Source: Cryptomeria japonica (Eukaryota > Streptophyta > Pinopsida > Cupressales > Cupressaceae). From it: a DNA stretch of 64,000 nucleotides. The stretch covers positions 310,568,118 to 310,632,117 of the forward strand of contig NC_081408.1 of assembly GCF_030272615.1 (NCBI RefSeq), given 5' to 3'. Position numbers and translations under genes: made by a program. The notes under the pieces were generated by a model. That model ran no database searches and was not told the DNA's origin. It saw nothing but the letters and a program-made list of their open reading frames with translations. Below are positions 34,980 through 46,343 of the stretch, piece after piece (the stretch's first letter is position 1; the number at the start of each line of letters is the position of its first letter).

Positions 34980-35915
34980 ATCAGTTTTGATGAGTTTGTG
35001 AAGTCTCCTTTGGAGGTCTAGAGGTTAAGGTTGTTGTTTGCACATATTTCACCTTTTTTAGTAAGCCCTATTTTAGGTATTATATCTTTATACCAGTTGA
35101 TTGTCAAGCTCAACTACTGGTTTCCCATGATTCACTGCTATGTTTTGAAGCCCCATGAATCAGTTCGACAAGTTTTCAAAGTTGATTCCATTTGCAAAGG
35201 GTTCAGTTTTGCAAACTGAACTATGTCAAACATTAGTTTGGTGTCCTCTTTGTGAATTTGTATTTCACGCCCAATTGACTTGCAATTCAAAGTGGATATA
35301 CCCCATTATTGCCTATATATTTATCTACCACATCCACAGTTTGTAACCCCCCAACTCATTATTTGATCAGTTTTTGAAGTCCATTCCAAATAAACATTTT
35401 AAGGGTTTCTCAAGTAGCAGCTTCAATGTTTTCAGAGGAAGCAAATTTGAGGGTTAATAATTTGTGGACCTAATCAGGCCAAACCCTCTTTCACACATGT
35501 TCGAGGTATATTGATATACCAGTGTGCCAAGTGATAGCCCCTAAGGTGGTGTTTTGATATTTTTTCTAATGAGTGTTTGAAGGGGTCTCATGTTGATTCA
35601 ATGAGTGCAAATTCAGAAAACCCTGAATAGGCAACTTTGATGATTAAAATTTTTTGCCTCAGAAATTGTAATGACGATTTGTCTGATGCCATAGATTCTT
35701 TGTAATACATCCTATCAATGTGTCATCTCTCAAGGTTTGGTCAAGTGCTTTCATCGGTTTTTGAAGCTAATTCCAGAGGCTACTCAGGTGTTTTGAGAAA
35801 AGTTTCAAAGTTGCAAAGTATAAAATTTGATGATCCTGAATTCAATTTCTCACATCCAGAATGTCTCCAGTCAATGTATCTAAGCTTTTCTCCATGTCCA
35901 GTTGCCCAAAAATGA
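34980..35915. repeat. Degenerate repeat of about 190 bp
   Basis: A motif like GATCAGTTTTTGAAGTCCATTCCAA recurs in diverged form near 34,980, 35,160, 35,363, 35,570 and 35,745. A second word (TATATCTTTATACCAGTTG type) sits between. Spacing is about 175-207 bp. Similarity between units is low, so this is an old array or a chance resemblance. There is no coding sign. Confidence 0.45.
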
Positions 35916-36039
35916 ATTTTTTTTAGCCGAGCCCACCTAGGGGCCCGACTAATGATCAATCTATTGGGACCAACTGAAGCTTATTTAATTAAATAAGTAA
36001 TATTAAAATTATATTTATTTAAATAATATTTTATATATT

Positions 36040-37690
36040 TACTACAATTTAAACCCATCTTACATAAGCATGTCTTTTTCTCTTCAATTTTGAGCCCACT
36101 TCAATTATGACAACCTTTATATGACAACAAATGCACTAATATTCTAGATTCAAATCAATAGTGCCTAATTTTCATCTATTACTATTTAAACCCATTTATA
36201 GGAAAGTTAATATTAATTGTAAATTTTAATCTTTAAAAGAGATATCACAAGTTCAAATCTGGCAAGGGTTGGGTATGTATGCCCTATTTGTACCATAGTT
36301 AGGTGCTTCCTGCGTGGAGTGTAGGGTGGTCCCTTATATTATAGGCCATGTGAGGACCCAAAAATAGATTCTCTCATATCATGGACTATAGAAGGATCCA
36401 TTTTTCATTTCCAATGTTGTTTGAATTTCAATTATAAATGGAGCTGGACCCAAGACTGGTGAGTACTCCCTAATATCTATAAGCACAACATTTTCTATTA
36501 ACTTTCTAACCCACTTTAATTACGATGACCTTTTTATATAATTACACATGTACTAATATCCTAGATTCAACTAAAGATAACCTAACCTTTATTTATTACT
36601 ATTTAAACCCATTTCACATTAATGCATCATTTTCTCTTAACTTTTGAACCCACTTCAATTACAACAAGCTATATATAATAACACATGTATGAATATCCTA
36701 GATCTAATTCAATAAACCTTACATTTATCTATTACTATTTAAATCTATCTTACCTAAACATGTCCTTTTCTATTAATTTTTGGACCCACTTCAATTATAA
36801 CAACCTTTATATACTAACACATGTACCAACACCCAAGATTCAACTCAATAAAACCTAATATTTAACCATTGCTAAATAAAACCCATTTTACATAAACACA
36901 TCCTTTTCTCTTAACTTTTGAGCCCACTTAAATTATAATGACCTTTATTTAATAACACATTAACTAATATCGTAGATATAAGTTAATATAACCCAAGCTT
37001 TATCTATCACCTTTTAAACCATTTTCACCAATGAATGTTGATCCTCAATTTTAATCTCTAGAAGAGAGGTCAACCTTTTCAAATCCTCCAAAGGGTAGGG
37101 TGTGTATGCCTGATTTGTAGCATAATTAGGTACAACCTACATCAAGTAGTTGCCTCATATACTATAATAATACATGCAATAATATCCACAATCCAACTCA
37201 ATAGAGCCTAACCTTTATCTATTACTATGTAGATCCATTTTACATAAACATGCGATTTTCTCTTGACTTTTGAACCCACTTCAATTATGACAGCTTTTAT
37301 ATAATAGCACATGTACTAATATCTTCGATTTGACTCAATTGAACCTAACCTTTCTCTATTACTATTTAATCCCATTTCCACCAACTAATCTTGATAAAAA
37401 ATCTTAATCATTGAAAGAGAGGTCACAAATTCAAACCTTATACAAAATAAGATATGTACATCTTGTTTGTAGCACAATTAGATACCTGAAAAATACAAAG
37501 TAATTCCATATACTATAAACCATCTATTTATGAAAATTACATAAACACTCTCTTTTCTAGTAATATACCTTTAATTTCGAAAACCTTTATAATATACTAA
37601 ACTCAACTCAATAGAACTTGACCATTATCTATTACCATTTAAATTCATTTCCACAAATCTTGATTCTCAATTATACTCCTCTCCTCTCCT
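36040..37690. repeat. 137-bp AT-rich satellite with higher-order insert
   Basis: Units containing ACCCACTTCAATTATGACAA and ACACATGTACTAATATCCTAGA recur. Starts near 36,510, 36,648, 36,783 and 36,921 are 135-138 bp apart. Further units start near 36,090 and 37,271. After some units an extra segment intervenes (CACAAGTTCAAATCTGGCAA...GTATGCCCTATTTGTA type) near 36,245, 37,070 and 37,425. This makes a compound repeat of monomers plus insert. Confidence 0.85.
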
Positions 37691-37713
37691 TTCGTTTCAT
37701 CCATAAATGAAGC

Positions 37714-38004
37714 TTGAACAAAGCCGGTGACTACACCCTAATCTCTAGCTCAATGCAACGTGGATTCAGAGGATTTTGGTCTGTGGTCATAGACGCTGAT
37801 CACATCCTCAGAGTCGCAGTGATTGCAGGGAAATCAACAGGCATAACTGCACCACACCCCAACTCTGCCTGCGTTATTGCGCGGGGGACCAAAATTATAG
37901 CCCAAGGTTTCTTGCGCACCAGAGTGGAAATGTTATGCATTTCTCATAGAACGGTTACTGGGTGGGTCGTTAAAGCTGATGTACCTTCTTTGAGAGGGCA
38001 ATGA
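37714..38004 (+). pseudogene. Fragment resembling plant riboflavin reductase PYRR (deaminase-like part)
   Basis: Frame 37,714-38,004 contains, at residues 27-67 (37,792-37,914), sequence of the type D-x-x-x-LR-x-A-x-x-AGKS-x-G-x-TAPHPN, then CVIARGTKIIAQGFL. This resembles the N-terminal RibD-like deaminase domain of the plant riboflavin biosynthesis reductase (PYRR). In intact proteins the domain continues with an AQGT/PAE segment, which is missing; the frame drifts off and stops at 38,002-38,004. GC content is higher than in the flanking satellite. The likeliest origin is a captured or retro-duplicated exon fragment. The similarity comes from memory of the family and was not searched. Confidence 0.45.
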
Positions 38005-38259
38005 CCATGCTGATTTATTTGATTGCACTAGTTTGGATAAAACAAGATAAATGGGTCGTAGAAAGAGACTGCCATGATCCAATGTGCAGGCTCCGATTAC
38101 TACAAGGAGATCGGAATGGTGATTATGGGAATGTATTTGCATATTCACTCGTGAACTCAGTTTGCAAGGGGAATAGAAGAGAACATTTTTTATTCTTTTT
38201 ATCCGTTGAAAGAGTTGTCTCAGGCTTTATTTGCAAGATGTGGGAGCGAACTGTTTGAA

Positions 38260-40040
38260 AAATACCTCAAAGAAACCTAGTCTCGTGGAATATGTTGCAA
38301 GTATTGGACAATGATAAGCATGTAGGAAACTGATTCCCAGGCGGTGATTGCAGGTTTTTAATATGCTCGGAACTTGACGTCGATTTTCTTGGTTGCTTAT
38401 CTTTCTCATTCTCAATGTATGTGCCGATTTCTTAATATTGTGAATGGATGCTAAAGATTTCCTATGAGGGCATATTTTGTTGAGATTCAGAATTATGTCA
38501 TATCCATATAATAGTACAAGTTAGGGAAAGGAGAAAAAATTGTGGTGCTAAAGGATGGAAGGTATATTTGACCACGGTACAACATCAAGACATATCAGAA
38601 AGTTTGCAGCAACTGTGGGCGAGGGCTACAATAAAAATCAGACATTAACATCCTTTTAGAGATGGTTTTATTATGAATATAGCAAAAAGATCAATGTAGA
38701 CTGTTCCATTATTCCACTGCCATGCAAACAACATTTGTAGAGATCTTTCGAAGATCTTATTATCAAAGGAAAATTAAATCAATGTTATACAAAGGTTGAA
38801 CATTAAATCAACAACTTCTATCACAAGAATTGGAACGCGCTCAACTACTGAATCCTTTCCCCTAGGTAAGTAACTTTTTTCAGAAATAAAAGTGCAGAAA
38901 ATGTAAGTGACATCACTTCTAGCAAAAGGAAGAGATTTTGTTTTTTTCGAACAGTGAGGGAACCCATAAAAAAATCAATGATAGCTTTCAGCAAAAGGGG
39001 TTATTTTTCAGTTTTGAGAGTAGAGGAGGAAAAGTGCACAACAAGGCAAGAGGACAACATGCTAAAAATAGCAAACTTTGGACAAGGTGCAGTTTTTGAA
39101 AGTGGACAGTCTAGTGAATGAAGATTTGTCCATATTTTCAAAAGGTTTCAGCAGGGTCAAGGTAAAGAGGACAGCCAATGGAATTAAGTGCAGATTAGAT
39201 TTTGAAGAGTAATTTTAAATTCTTGAGAAATATAATGATTAATAAGATGCATTCTGGGTTTTCCCTAGGGTTTTGTTTTGCATCTTTTGTTGTATTATTC
39301 TCATTCTTAGTGATTCTTACTTAGGAGTTAGTTTTAGTTTTTAGAAGTTAGTCTTAGGAATTAATTTTGCTTCAGATTTTCTACTCCAAGAGAGAGATAT
39401 GTACAATGCAGGGCTAAATGACAGTTAGAGATATTTTCAGTTTGAAAATGTTACATGCTTTGAATAGTTGTAACTAGAAGTACATGTAAAGAATACTAGT
39501 TTTTCTTGCTATTATCTCCAACATGTAATGGTATTATTTAATCAAGGATTATATGTTTTGTCCCAGCAAGTATGGTGTTCATTCTATTTTTGCTTCTCTT
39601 CAAGGAAGAGATTAAAATGCTTGAGTAGGATGTTGAATGATAACTTTTGCATGCAAGATCATTAAGAATGATTGCAAGAAGAACTAAACTAATGGGTGTT
39701 GGTGCAAGGCATTGATACTTAGATTTTACTGATTACAGTTCAAACCATTTGGGTATGAGGTTGCATACTAAGAGTAGACTTTGCTGCCCACTAGGTGAAG
39801 ACACTAATCATAGTTGTTGCGTTTAGTTCTTAGAATCATTCCTTTCATCAAGGTCCCTTTTATATTTCCGCTGTAGGAGTAGTTGTTAGCTTAGATAACC
39901 AGTCTCACTGCAAGCATATACGATATAAACTAAGGTTGTAGCCAGAACTGAGAGTTTATTCTTCTTTCCTTCGTATATTTTCATTGAAACATCTGGTTAA
40001 TATAATAATGCTTACCCATAAATAGTCATAGCATCTTGAA
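38260..40040. other. No feature recognised
   Basis: No frame in this stretch resembles a known domain. It lies where the integrase of the minus-strand Tat element would be expected, but I could not see integrase motifs. CCCTAGGGTTTTGTTTTGCATC near 39,260-39,300 looks like transcript leader or LTR sequence, without firm support. Confidence 0.35.
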
Positions 40041-40047
40041 TCATTGT

Positions 40048-40458
40048 TTAGATATACCCACCTTGGTTTAGCAGAGCCAAAAGTGCAAGAGATTGCAACT
40101 TAATAGCTAAATCTTGTTCGTTGGCTAAATCTAGCCTTAGGCCTATTGATAGGATCATCGCTAAGTCTTTAGGATCTAGGAATCTATTGATTTGGAAACC
40201 AACAGGTTCCATCGAAATGCCTTCAAAATAAGGTATCACCAAGGATATTGTAGCAAGAAGATTGACAAATGATGGTTTGTCATTGGATTTTAGTAAGGTG
40301 AGGGGAATGATGTTGTCTTGAAAGCAAGTAAAGGTTTCTTGGTACCAAGGGGAATCAGGACCAATGAGGACACACACCATTTCTGATTCAGGGACATCAT
40401 ATGCTTGTACTAGAATTTTCTCAACCAAGAACTCACACTTGTGACTATTTGTAGGCAT
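40048..40458 (-). pseudogene. Tat gypsy pol, region after second RNase H
   Basis: This 136-codon minus-strand frame follows the second RNase H domain. It contains IGPDSPWYQETFTCFQDN and a leucine-rich end. I do not recognise a conserved fold; by position it would be the linker before integrase. It is one of the longer uninterrupted frames of this element, but no integrase follows downstream. Confidence 0.45.
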
Positions 40459-40545
40459 TTATAGAAGGGAACCAATTGTAGGCATGACATCAACATCTTT
40501 GTTGTTTTTTCGAGGAACTTGGTCAAATTGTTTGAAAGTGAAATG

Positions 40546-40788
40546 CTACTTGACATATTCAACCATGCTGCGATAAGGGAGTAACTTTTCATCTTTTATT
40601 TGATACTCATCATTTACTTGCTTTATAACAAGTTGGGAATCTCCATATACTTGTCGCTTTGTGATCTTCCATTGGACAGCCAAGTGGAGTCGAGTTATTA
40701 AAGTTTCACACTCTTCTATGTTGTTTGTACATGTAAAAGCTATCTTGTAGGACTTAGGGATGCAATCTCCTTGAGATATAATCAACAA
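40546..40788 (-). pseudogene. Second (archaeal-type) RNase H of Tat element
   Basis: The frame reads ISQGDCIPKSYKIAFTCTNN, then IEECETLITRLHLAVQW, then VYGDSQLVIKQVNDEYQI and LPYRSMVEYVK. This is the pattern of the extra RNase H found in Tat-lineage gypsy elements (Tat, Ogre, Retand), with TNN-x-x-E-x-E and GDSQL-x-I-x-QV. The first acidic DGA position is degraded. Confidence 0.82.
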
Positions 40789-40793
40789 TATGC

Positions 40794-41483
40794 CTACCCA
40801 CGATCCATGTTGTGTATAGGAACTATAAAAGTATAAGTGTCATTTTGTAGATGTACTAATAATAGAGCCAATTGATTTTCTATGAATTGTCCTTTTATTG
40901 CCTTCTTGTCTACATATTCAATGTCAAATTCACTGAAGAGCATGACCCATTTTGCTATCCGTCTTGTCAGAGTAGCCTTAGACAAGAAATACTTGAGGAG
41001 GTTGATTTTAGCTACAACTTTGGTCTTGTTGTTGAGCATGTAGTGAGATGGTTTTTGAGTGTTGAAGACTAGTGCAAGGCAGGCTCTTTCTATGGGAGTG
41101 TAATTAATTTTATATCCTACAAGAGTCCAATTGATGTAGTATATTGCATGTTCCTTGCCATTGTAATCTATTTGTGCAAGTAATTCCCCCAATGCCACTG
41201 TAGTTGCTGATACGTACAAGAGAAAATGTTGTACTGGGATAGGTGGCATCAAAACTAGAGGAGAGGCCAGATATTTACTCAATTTTTCAAAGGCCTTCTA
41301 ACATAGGTAGTCCCACTTCAATTTAGTGTCATTATGGAGGAGGTATGCAAATGGGTGACACTTATTTTCAAGTTGTACAATGAATCGATGGATGGATTGA
41401 AGTTTTCCTTGAAGACTACGAAGTTGTCTAAGTGTCCTGGGAGGAGGCATTTCCATTATTTCTTTCACTTTAGTTGGCTCCAC
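40794..41483 (-). pseudogene. RNase H and connection region of Tat element
   Basis: Frame 41,298-41,483 has MEPTKVKEIMEMPPPRTLRQ and LRSLQGKLQSIHRFI, the connection following RT. Frame 40,794-41,282 has LMPPIPVQHFLLYVSATTVA, AIYYINWTLVGYKINYTPIE, RACLALVFNTQKPSHYM and LLKYFLSKATLTRRIAKW. The usual aspartate in the LYVSxTxxA stretch is absent in this lineage's first RNase H. Confidence 0.85.
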
Positions 41484-41537
41484 TTCTATTCCTTTGTAGG
41501 AGACTATGAATCCGAATAGATTTTCTAATGTGACCTC

Positions 41538-42330
41538 TTAGACACACTTCTTAGGGTTTAGAAACAACTTATAATTCTGAAGTTTCTCAAAGATTTTTCT
41601 TAAGACGGGGATATGCTCATCTTTTGTTTTTGATTTCCCTAGGGGATCATCTACATAATCTTCTATAATATTCTGCAAGAGGTCATGGAAGATAGTTTCC
41701 ATTTCTCTATGATAAGTTTCTCCTACATTTTTCAGACCATAGGGCATGACTTGATAGCAAAATGCACCCCAAGGGGTTGTGAATGCAATCTTATGTTGAT
41801 CTTCTTCTGTGATCCTGATCTTATTATATCTAGAGAATCCAACCATTAGGGAAAGCATCTCATCTCTTGTTGTGAGATCCACAATCATGTCTATGTTTGG
41901 TAGATGGAAACTATCCTATGGACATGCCTTGTTAAGGTCTCTGAAGTTCGTGTATATCCTTATATCCCCAGTGGGCTTACCAATAGGTACAATATTTGAA
42001 ACCCACTCATGCTACTCTATGGGTTTGATGAATCCAACATCCAACATTTTTTGAAGTTATGCTTTGACTAGGAGGGTGACTTCCAGGTGCATCTTGTGTA
42101 GCTTCTACCTAATAGCTTTTGAATCTGATTGAATTACAAGGTTGTGCACTACTAGTTTTGGATCAAGGCCAGGGATCTCAGCATAAGACCGGGAAAAGTT
42201 GATTTGTATCTTGTAGAAGGTTCATGAAATTTTGTTTTTCTTGATTCGTAAGGGACTTGGCAATTAAGTAGATTCTTTGGATTGTCATCTATTCCCATGT
42301 TGATGGTGTTTGTTTCCTCAATGAGAAAAG
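41538..42330 (-). pseudogene. Reverse transcriptase of Tat gypsy element
   Basis: The minus-strand frame 41,538-41,888 has MVGFSRYNKIRITEEDQHKI, AFTTPWGAFCYQVMPYGLKN and YVDD at 41,646-41,657, so the catalytic pair is kept. Upstream, broken by stops, are IVPIGKPTGDIRIYTNFRDL and LNKACP (about 41,930-42,000), and KLHKMHLEVTLLVKA near 42,070-42,120. With the second RNase H this places the fragment in the Tat lineage. No gag, integrase or LTR could be tied to it. Confidence 0.87.
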
Positions 42331-42582
42331 GTGATTTCTCCTAATATGAAAGAACCATGGTAGGTAAGCTAGAAGTCCCTCATCCTCTAGCACTTGATCT
42401 AGGTTTTCACTAGAAGATACATCCTTTATTTTTACTTTTCTTGATTCCAAAGGTGTCTTAGAGAGGTAGGGGACTTCTAATTTTTCCTTGGGATGTGCAA
42501 TTGGACAAGGATAACACAGGTCATAGTGTGGTGAATGTATTGGGCGACCTGATCTAAATCAAAAAAAGTATGGTTGCAGTTT

Positions 42583-42644
42583 GACTAACATGTCATGTTA
42601 GTCGCACTCTGCTGCATCGATTTGTGCATAACACACTGTGTTAT
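42583..42644. other. Two adjacent perfect inverted repeats
   Basis: GACTAACATG-T-CATGTTAGTC lies at 42,583-42,603. ATAACACA-C-TGTGTTAT lies at 42,628-42,644. Both are perfect with a single-base centre and could form short hairpins or mark a protein-binding palindrome. Confidence 0.7.
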
Positions 42645-42784
42645 CACTATCACTATTTCGTGATCAACACTCTACATTGACCTAAGGCTACTACAATAGG
42701 AGACAAGAGGAGTGCATAACATACAGGTTATCGCTATATACAAAATGTGAAACTGCGATGGAGATGTCAATAACTTGATGGTTA

Positions 42785-43450
42785 TGTGGCACTCGCTATC
42801 GCACGACAAGAAGGACTTGGGAAAGATGATCCCGTCGGGCAACATAAAGTAAAGAGAAGTGATGCATCCTTCTTTCCTACAAGGAAAAGAATACTGAAGA
42901 GAAAATGGTGCGGGCTAAAAACATTAAATAGGATAGAAGCGTCTGTCTATCCCGCAACATGCAATATTGAAGAGAAATTATCTTGGGAGGGTAACACAGA
43001 AGTTTAGCAAATGGGTCCCCTGCTATCCCACGTTGTGCATGATAACTTAGAAGCAAGGCATGTGGCATCTCCTGCTAGCCCACAAGGGTAAAAAGGCCAA
43101 AGTGAAACCAATGCAGGACAAAAAAGTCAAAGTTGAAATGATGTGCCCCACTAGCCCGCAACATGGAAAAGAGAAATGCGATGGTTGCATATGGTAAGTA
43201 AGACCAAAGAGAATAGTGTATCCTGCTATCCTGCACCATGTAAAATGGTTGTATGATGATCTTGTGAGGTAACACAAGGTGAAGGGAGAGATGTCTCCCG
43301 CTATCTCACGCTGAGAAAAACCGAAGTAAGAAGACCACGTAAGAAAACAAAAGGTGGAGCCTTCTATCTAAAAACGTCAAAGACAAAAGATCAGATCCAC
43401 TACAAGGTAACAACTACAGTGTTGATACTTGTACCCCACCATCCCACAGC
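42785..43450. repeat. Degenerate 75-bp tandem repeat
   Basis: A core like CTCCCGCTATCCCGCACC recurs at about 42,791, 42,867, 42,941, 43,017, 43,070, 43,146, 43,221, 43,296, 43,359 and 43,434. Seven of the nine intervals are 74-76 bp; two are shorter (about 53 and 63 bp). The rest of each unit is purine-rich (GAAGAGAAAAT type). The overlapping frames here are not genes. Confidence 0.8.
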
Positions 43451-44169
43451 AATAGAGTTTGAGGTTGGTGTGATCAGTAGAGATGTTTTTGATGTCACTT
43501 ATGAAGCCCAATAGATGAATTGTCCACATTGATGGTTGACTTTTGTTGACCTAAAGATGTGTATGAAGTTTTTGTCCCCATGTTTCCATGTAGATAGACA
43601 CAGAGGTACACATGGTAGTTGACTAGCATTCACCATGTATTTTTAGATGTCGAATGAGAATTTTTAAATGCCTCCAACATATGTCAATAAAGAAAGAAAT
43701 AAATGCAGAACCAGAGTTGTAACTAAAGATAAATTATTTAAAACATACAAATTATATAAATAATCAAATTAGATTATAGAGATTGGCTAGCAAAGAAGGA
43801 AAGAGTCATTTAATGTGGAGGACTGAAAATATGAAATGAGGAGATAAGATTTTTCTTTGCTGGAACTATCAATTTTTGAATTTCACTTTTGGAGGGAAAA
43901 AATTTTGATATGAAATTTGACAAATAAGAAATGTTATGAATTAGTGAAGGTGTGTGTAAGAAAGTGGGTCTAAAAAATAGAGAACAATGCAGAAAAAGAA
44001 GCTTGTAGAGAAACCATTTTTGTAGGTGCACATAACATGACTCTAGTGTAGGTATAGCATTGCATGATAGATTGCATGCAAAATAATCAGAAGGTGAAGA
44101 GGAATTAAATGAAAGATAAAATAAAGAACCAAGAATGATAGAGAAGGATTGTGCAAAGAACAAGTTGTG
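43451..44169. other. No feature recognised
   Basis: The open frame at 43,810-44,163 on the minus strand is Phe/Ser-rich and resembles no family. Its composition reflects AT-rich sequence. Confidence 0.4.
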
Positions 44170-44424
44170 AGTTACAATATTTTATTTGTAACAAGGTGCT
44201 TAATTGATATAGCATATTTACTCATTCTATGTCATCTAATTGGGTGATCAGATTAGGGGTAGGTTCTCCTTTGAGTTGGTGCTCATAAAGCCAGGGATTG
44301 GTTCTTCTTTTGGTTGGTTCCCATAAACATTGTAGCCAAAGTATTTCCATTGTGAGGCTGGATTAGAGAAGTAGACTCTAGTAGCATTTCTCACTGAGGT
44401 TTTTCCCACTATGGGTTTTCCTCT
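44170..44424 (+). mobile_element. Copia LTR fragment
   Basis: GAGGTTTTTCCCACTATGGG followed by TTTTCCTCTTGTATAC corresponds to the block GGTTTTTACCATTTGGGTTT of the Copia LTR at 30,831-32,238. It is on the plus strand and is cut by the following gypsy LTR. Confidence 0.5.
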
Positions 44425-45573
44425 TGTATACACCTAAAAATGGTCTGAAGATAATTAATTAAATAATCAATTATTTAATTACTCCCCCTTCCCAATTTAA
44501 TTGAATTCATTAACAATTTGATTAAATTCCCCATTCACCTACTTATTAATAAATCTAAGGATTTATTTAATAAGTTCATTTGAATAGTCCCCTTTGTTTA
44601 ATTAATCTAAATTAATTAATCCTCCCCCCAATTTAATTCATTCTTCTAATTCCCTAATTAATTTAAACAAATCAATAAATGATTTGTTGAAAGTTAACTA
44701 GTCTTTTCTTATTATTTGAATTTTTAAATTCAAATTCCCCACATGCCTCCTAACTTCTAACCACCTAACCTAGCCACCCCCTAACCTAACCTATTCCACC
44801 TAATCTTGGGTTTAACTAACCCCATCCTAACCTCCTTATCCTCACCTCCTATGGGTTGGATATTCTCCCCTTGAGACACATGGCACTTTTCCCACATGTC
44901 TCTTCCCTTGGACACTTGCCCTCTTGTGAGCAAGATTGCTTGACAATTGTCACCATAGAGATGACAAGTGCCCCTCCCTCTAGCCTCTTCTCTAACCTCC
45001 TACGATTTAACCCTTGATATCTTCAGATTCAATCTTTACCATTTATTCCTGCCACCTCACCCCTAGCCTTGCGAATCCTATAAATATCTCCCATTTTGGA
45101 GCACAAAAGATCCATCTCAAGCATTGCTATTATAGGCATATCATTTCTAGCATTCTAGTTTAGCATTGTTATAATTTATTGCATCTTATATCTATCTTAA
45201 TTTGATCATCTTCTAGTATAATTTCTTAATCATGTAGCTTAATCAATCTCTCATCTAGCTTAATTGTATCTATCATTTAGCATAATCATGCATATCATTA
45301 GCATAATTAGCTTCTTGGATCAATTTAGCATAATAATGCATATCATTTAGCTTGCACATCATATCATTTTAAATCCTCGATCTTGGTGTAGTCAATTCAC
45401 TAGGATTGCTCATCTAGATCTGAGAGAAAATCCACACTCACATCTCTTAGAAGGAGATAGGTCGCTTTACCATGGTTTATGTTTCATTTGATTTAAATTT
45501 ATTGACCATGCTTGTAATGATCTATTGAGTGTTTGTGTTGTAATTGTAGGTACCCTACTTCACACTCACGACA
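44425..45573 (+). mobile_element. 5' LTR of a gypsy element
   Basis: The segment probably starts TGTATACACC and ends CACTCACGACA, 3 bases before a primer binding site. It has an AT-rich first part with many TTAATTAA words. A core promoter TATAAATA lies at 45,079-45,086, followed by GGAG-rich sequence. The start is less sure than the end. No matching 3' LTR was found; the LTR at 49,826 is different. Confidence 0.6.
45079..45086 (+). promoter_or_regulatory. TATA box of the LTR
   Basis: TATAAATA in a CCTATAAATATCTCCC context, about 490 bp before the LTR end, is the likely promoter of the element's RNA. Confidence 0.6.
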
Positions 45574-45576
45574 TTT

Positions 45577-45594
45577 TGGCGCCTACCGTGGGGC
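45577..45594 (+). other. Primer binding site of gypsy element
   Basis: TGGCGCCTACCGTGGGGC begins 3 bases after the LTR end. It resembles the TGGCGCCGTTGCCGGGG-type site used by Tat/Athila elements. Confidence 0.75.
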
Positions 45595-46343
45595 CATAAA
45601 TCTTATTTCTTGGCTTCTTGCTTCTTCAAATCTTCAATCTCACAGATCTCTTGTCATACTATCTTTAGAATCTCATACAAGTACTTTTGCAGTACCGTAC
45701 GAGTTTCTTTGTGCACTCGTATGGGTATGTGGGAATACTTGTACTGCTAGGTGAGAAAAATCATACGAGTTTCTATTTCTATCTTTTCATAAATAGAGTT
45801 CATTTTAGGGTTTTTATACTTAAAATTGGCTATTACTAATGCTAACCCTAGTTTGTTTGTGAGTTTTCTAGCAGCCTAACTGGTTTTCTATAGAATGTTT
45901 GTCCAAGATTACACGGGCCAAAGAATCAATTACTCAAAACAAATGTGATTACTAATATATTGGTCTTGCAGATTGCCTAAGGAAACTCAACCAAACTTTG
46001 TGTCTTCTGAAAGTTTTCCAGGAACACTTAATTTTCTAATGGTAAATGAACAACGTTGTTTTCTATGCTTGAGAAGTTGTCTAAAAGGTAGGAGAGTATG
46101 CTTGTGTTCATATGGACAGTCTTAAATCTTGACCCTTGAAGCCCTTCTATGTTTGAGATTTGAATACCTTTAGTGGGCATGTTACAATGGGAAAAATTAA
46201 TCACCTTGTGAAAATGACCCAAGTGAGTACAACTACACCTAAGCTTTTCGGCTCACTCTAAAAAATAAGCCTCTCAGGATTAAAATCTCAGAGGATGGGA
46301 TTATTTGAGTTTTATCTTTTGAGCTCTCTACTAGGGTATCTTG
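45595..46343 (+). other. Untranslated leader of gypsy element
   Basis: No coding domain is visible between the primer binding site and the gag pieces. Words related to TCGTATGAG/CATACGAG recur at about 45,660-45,770 in both orientations. Confidence 0.4.

Noticed and set aside
38001-38258. Second half of the PYRR-like gene
   Set aside because: The frame has no similarity to the expected continuation of the protein.
43810-44163. Phe/Ser-rich minus-strand frame
   Set aside because: No family resemblance; the composition matches the AT-rich background.
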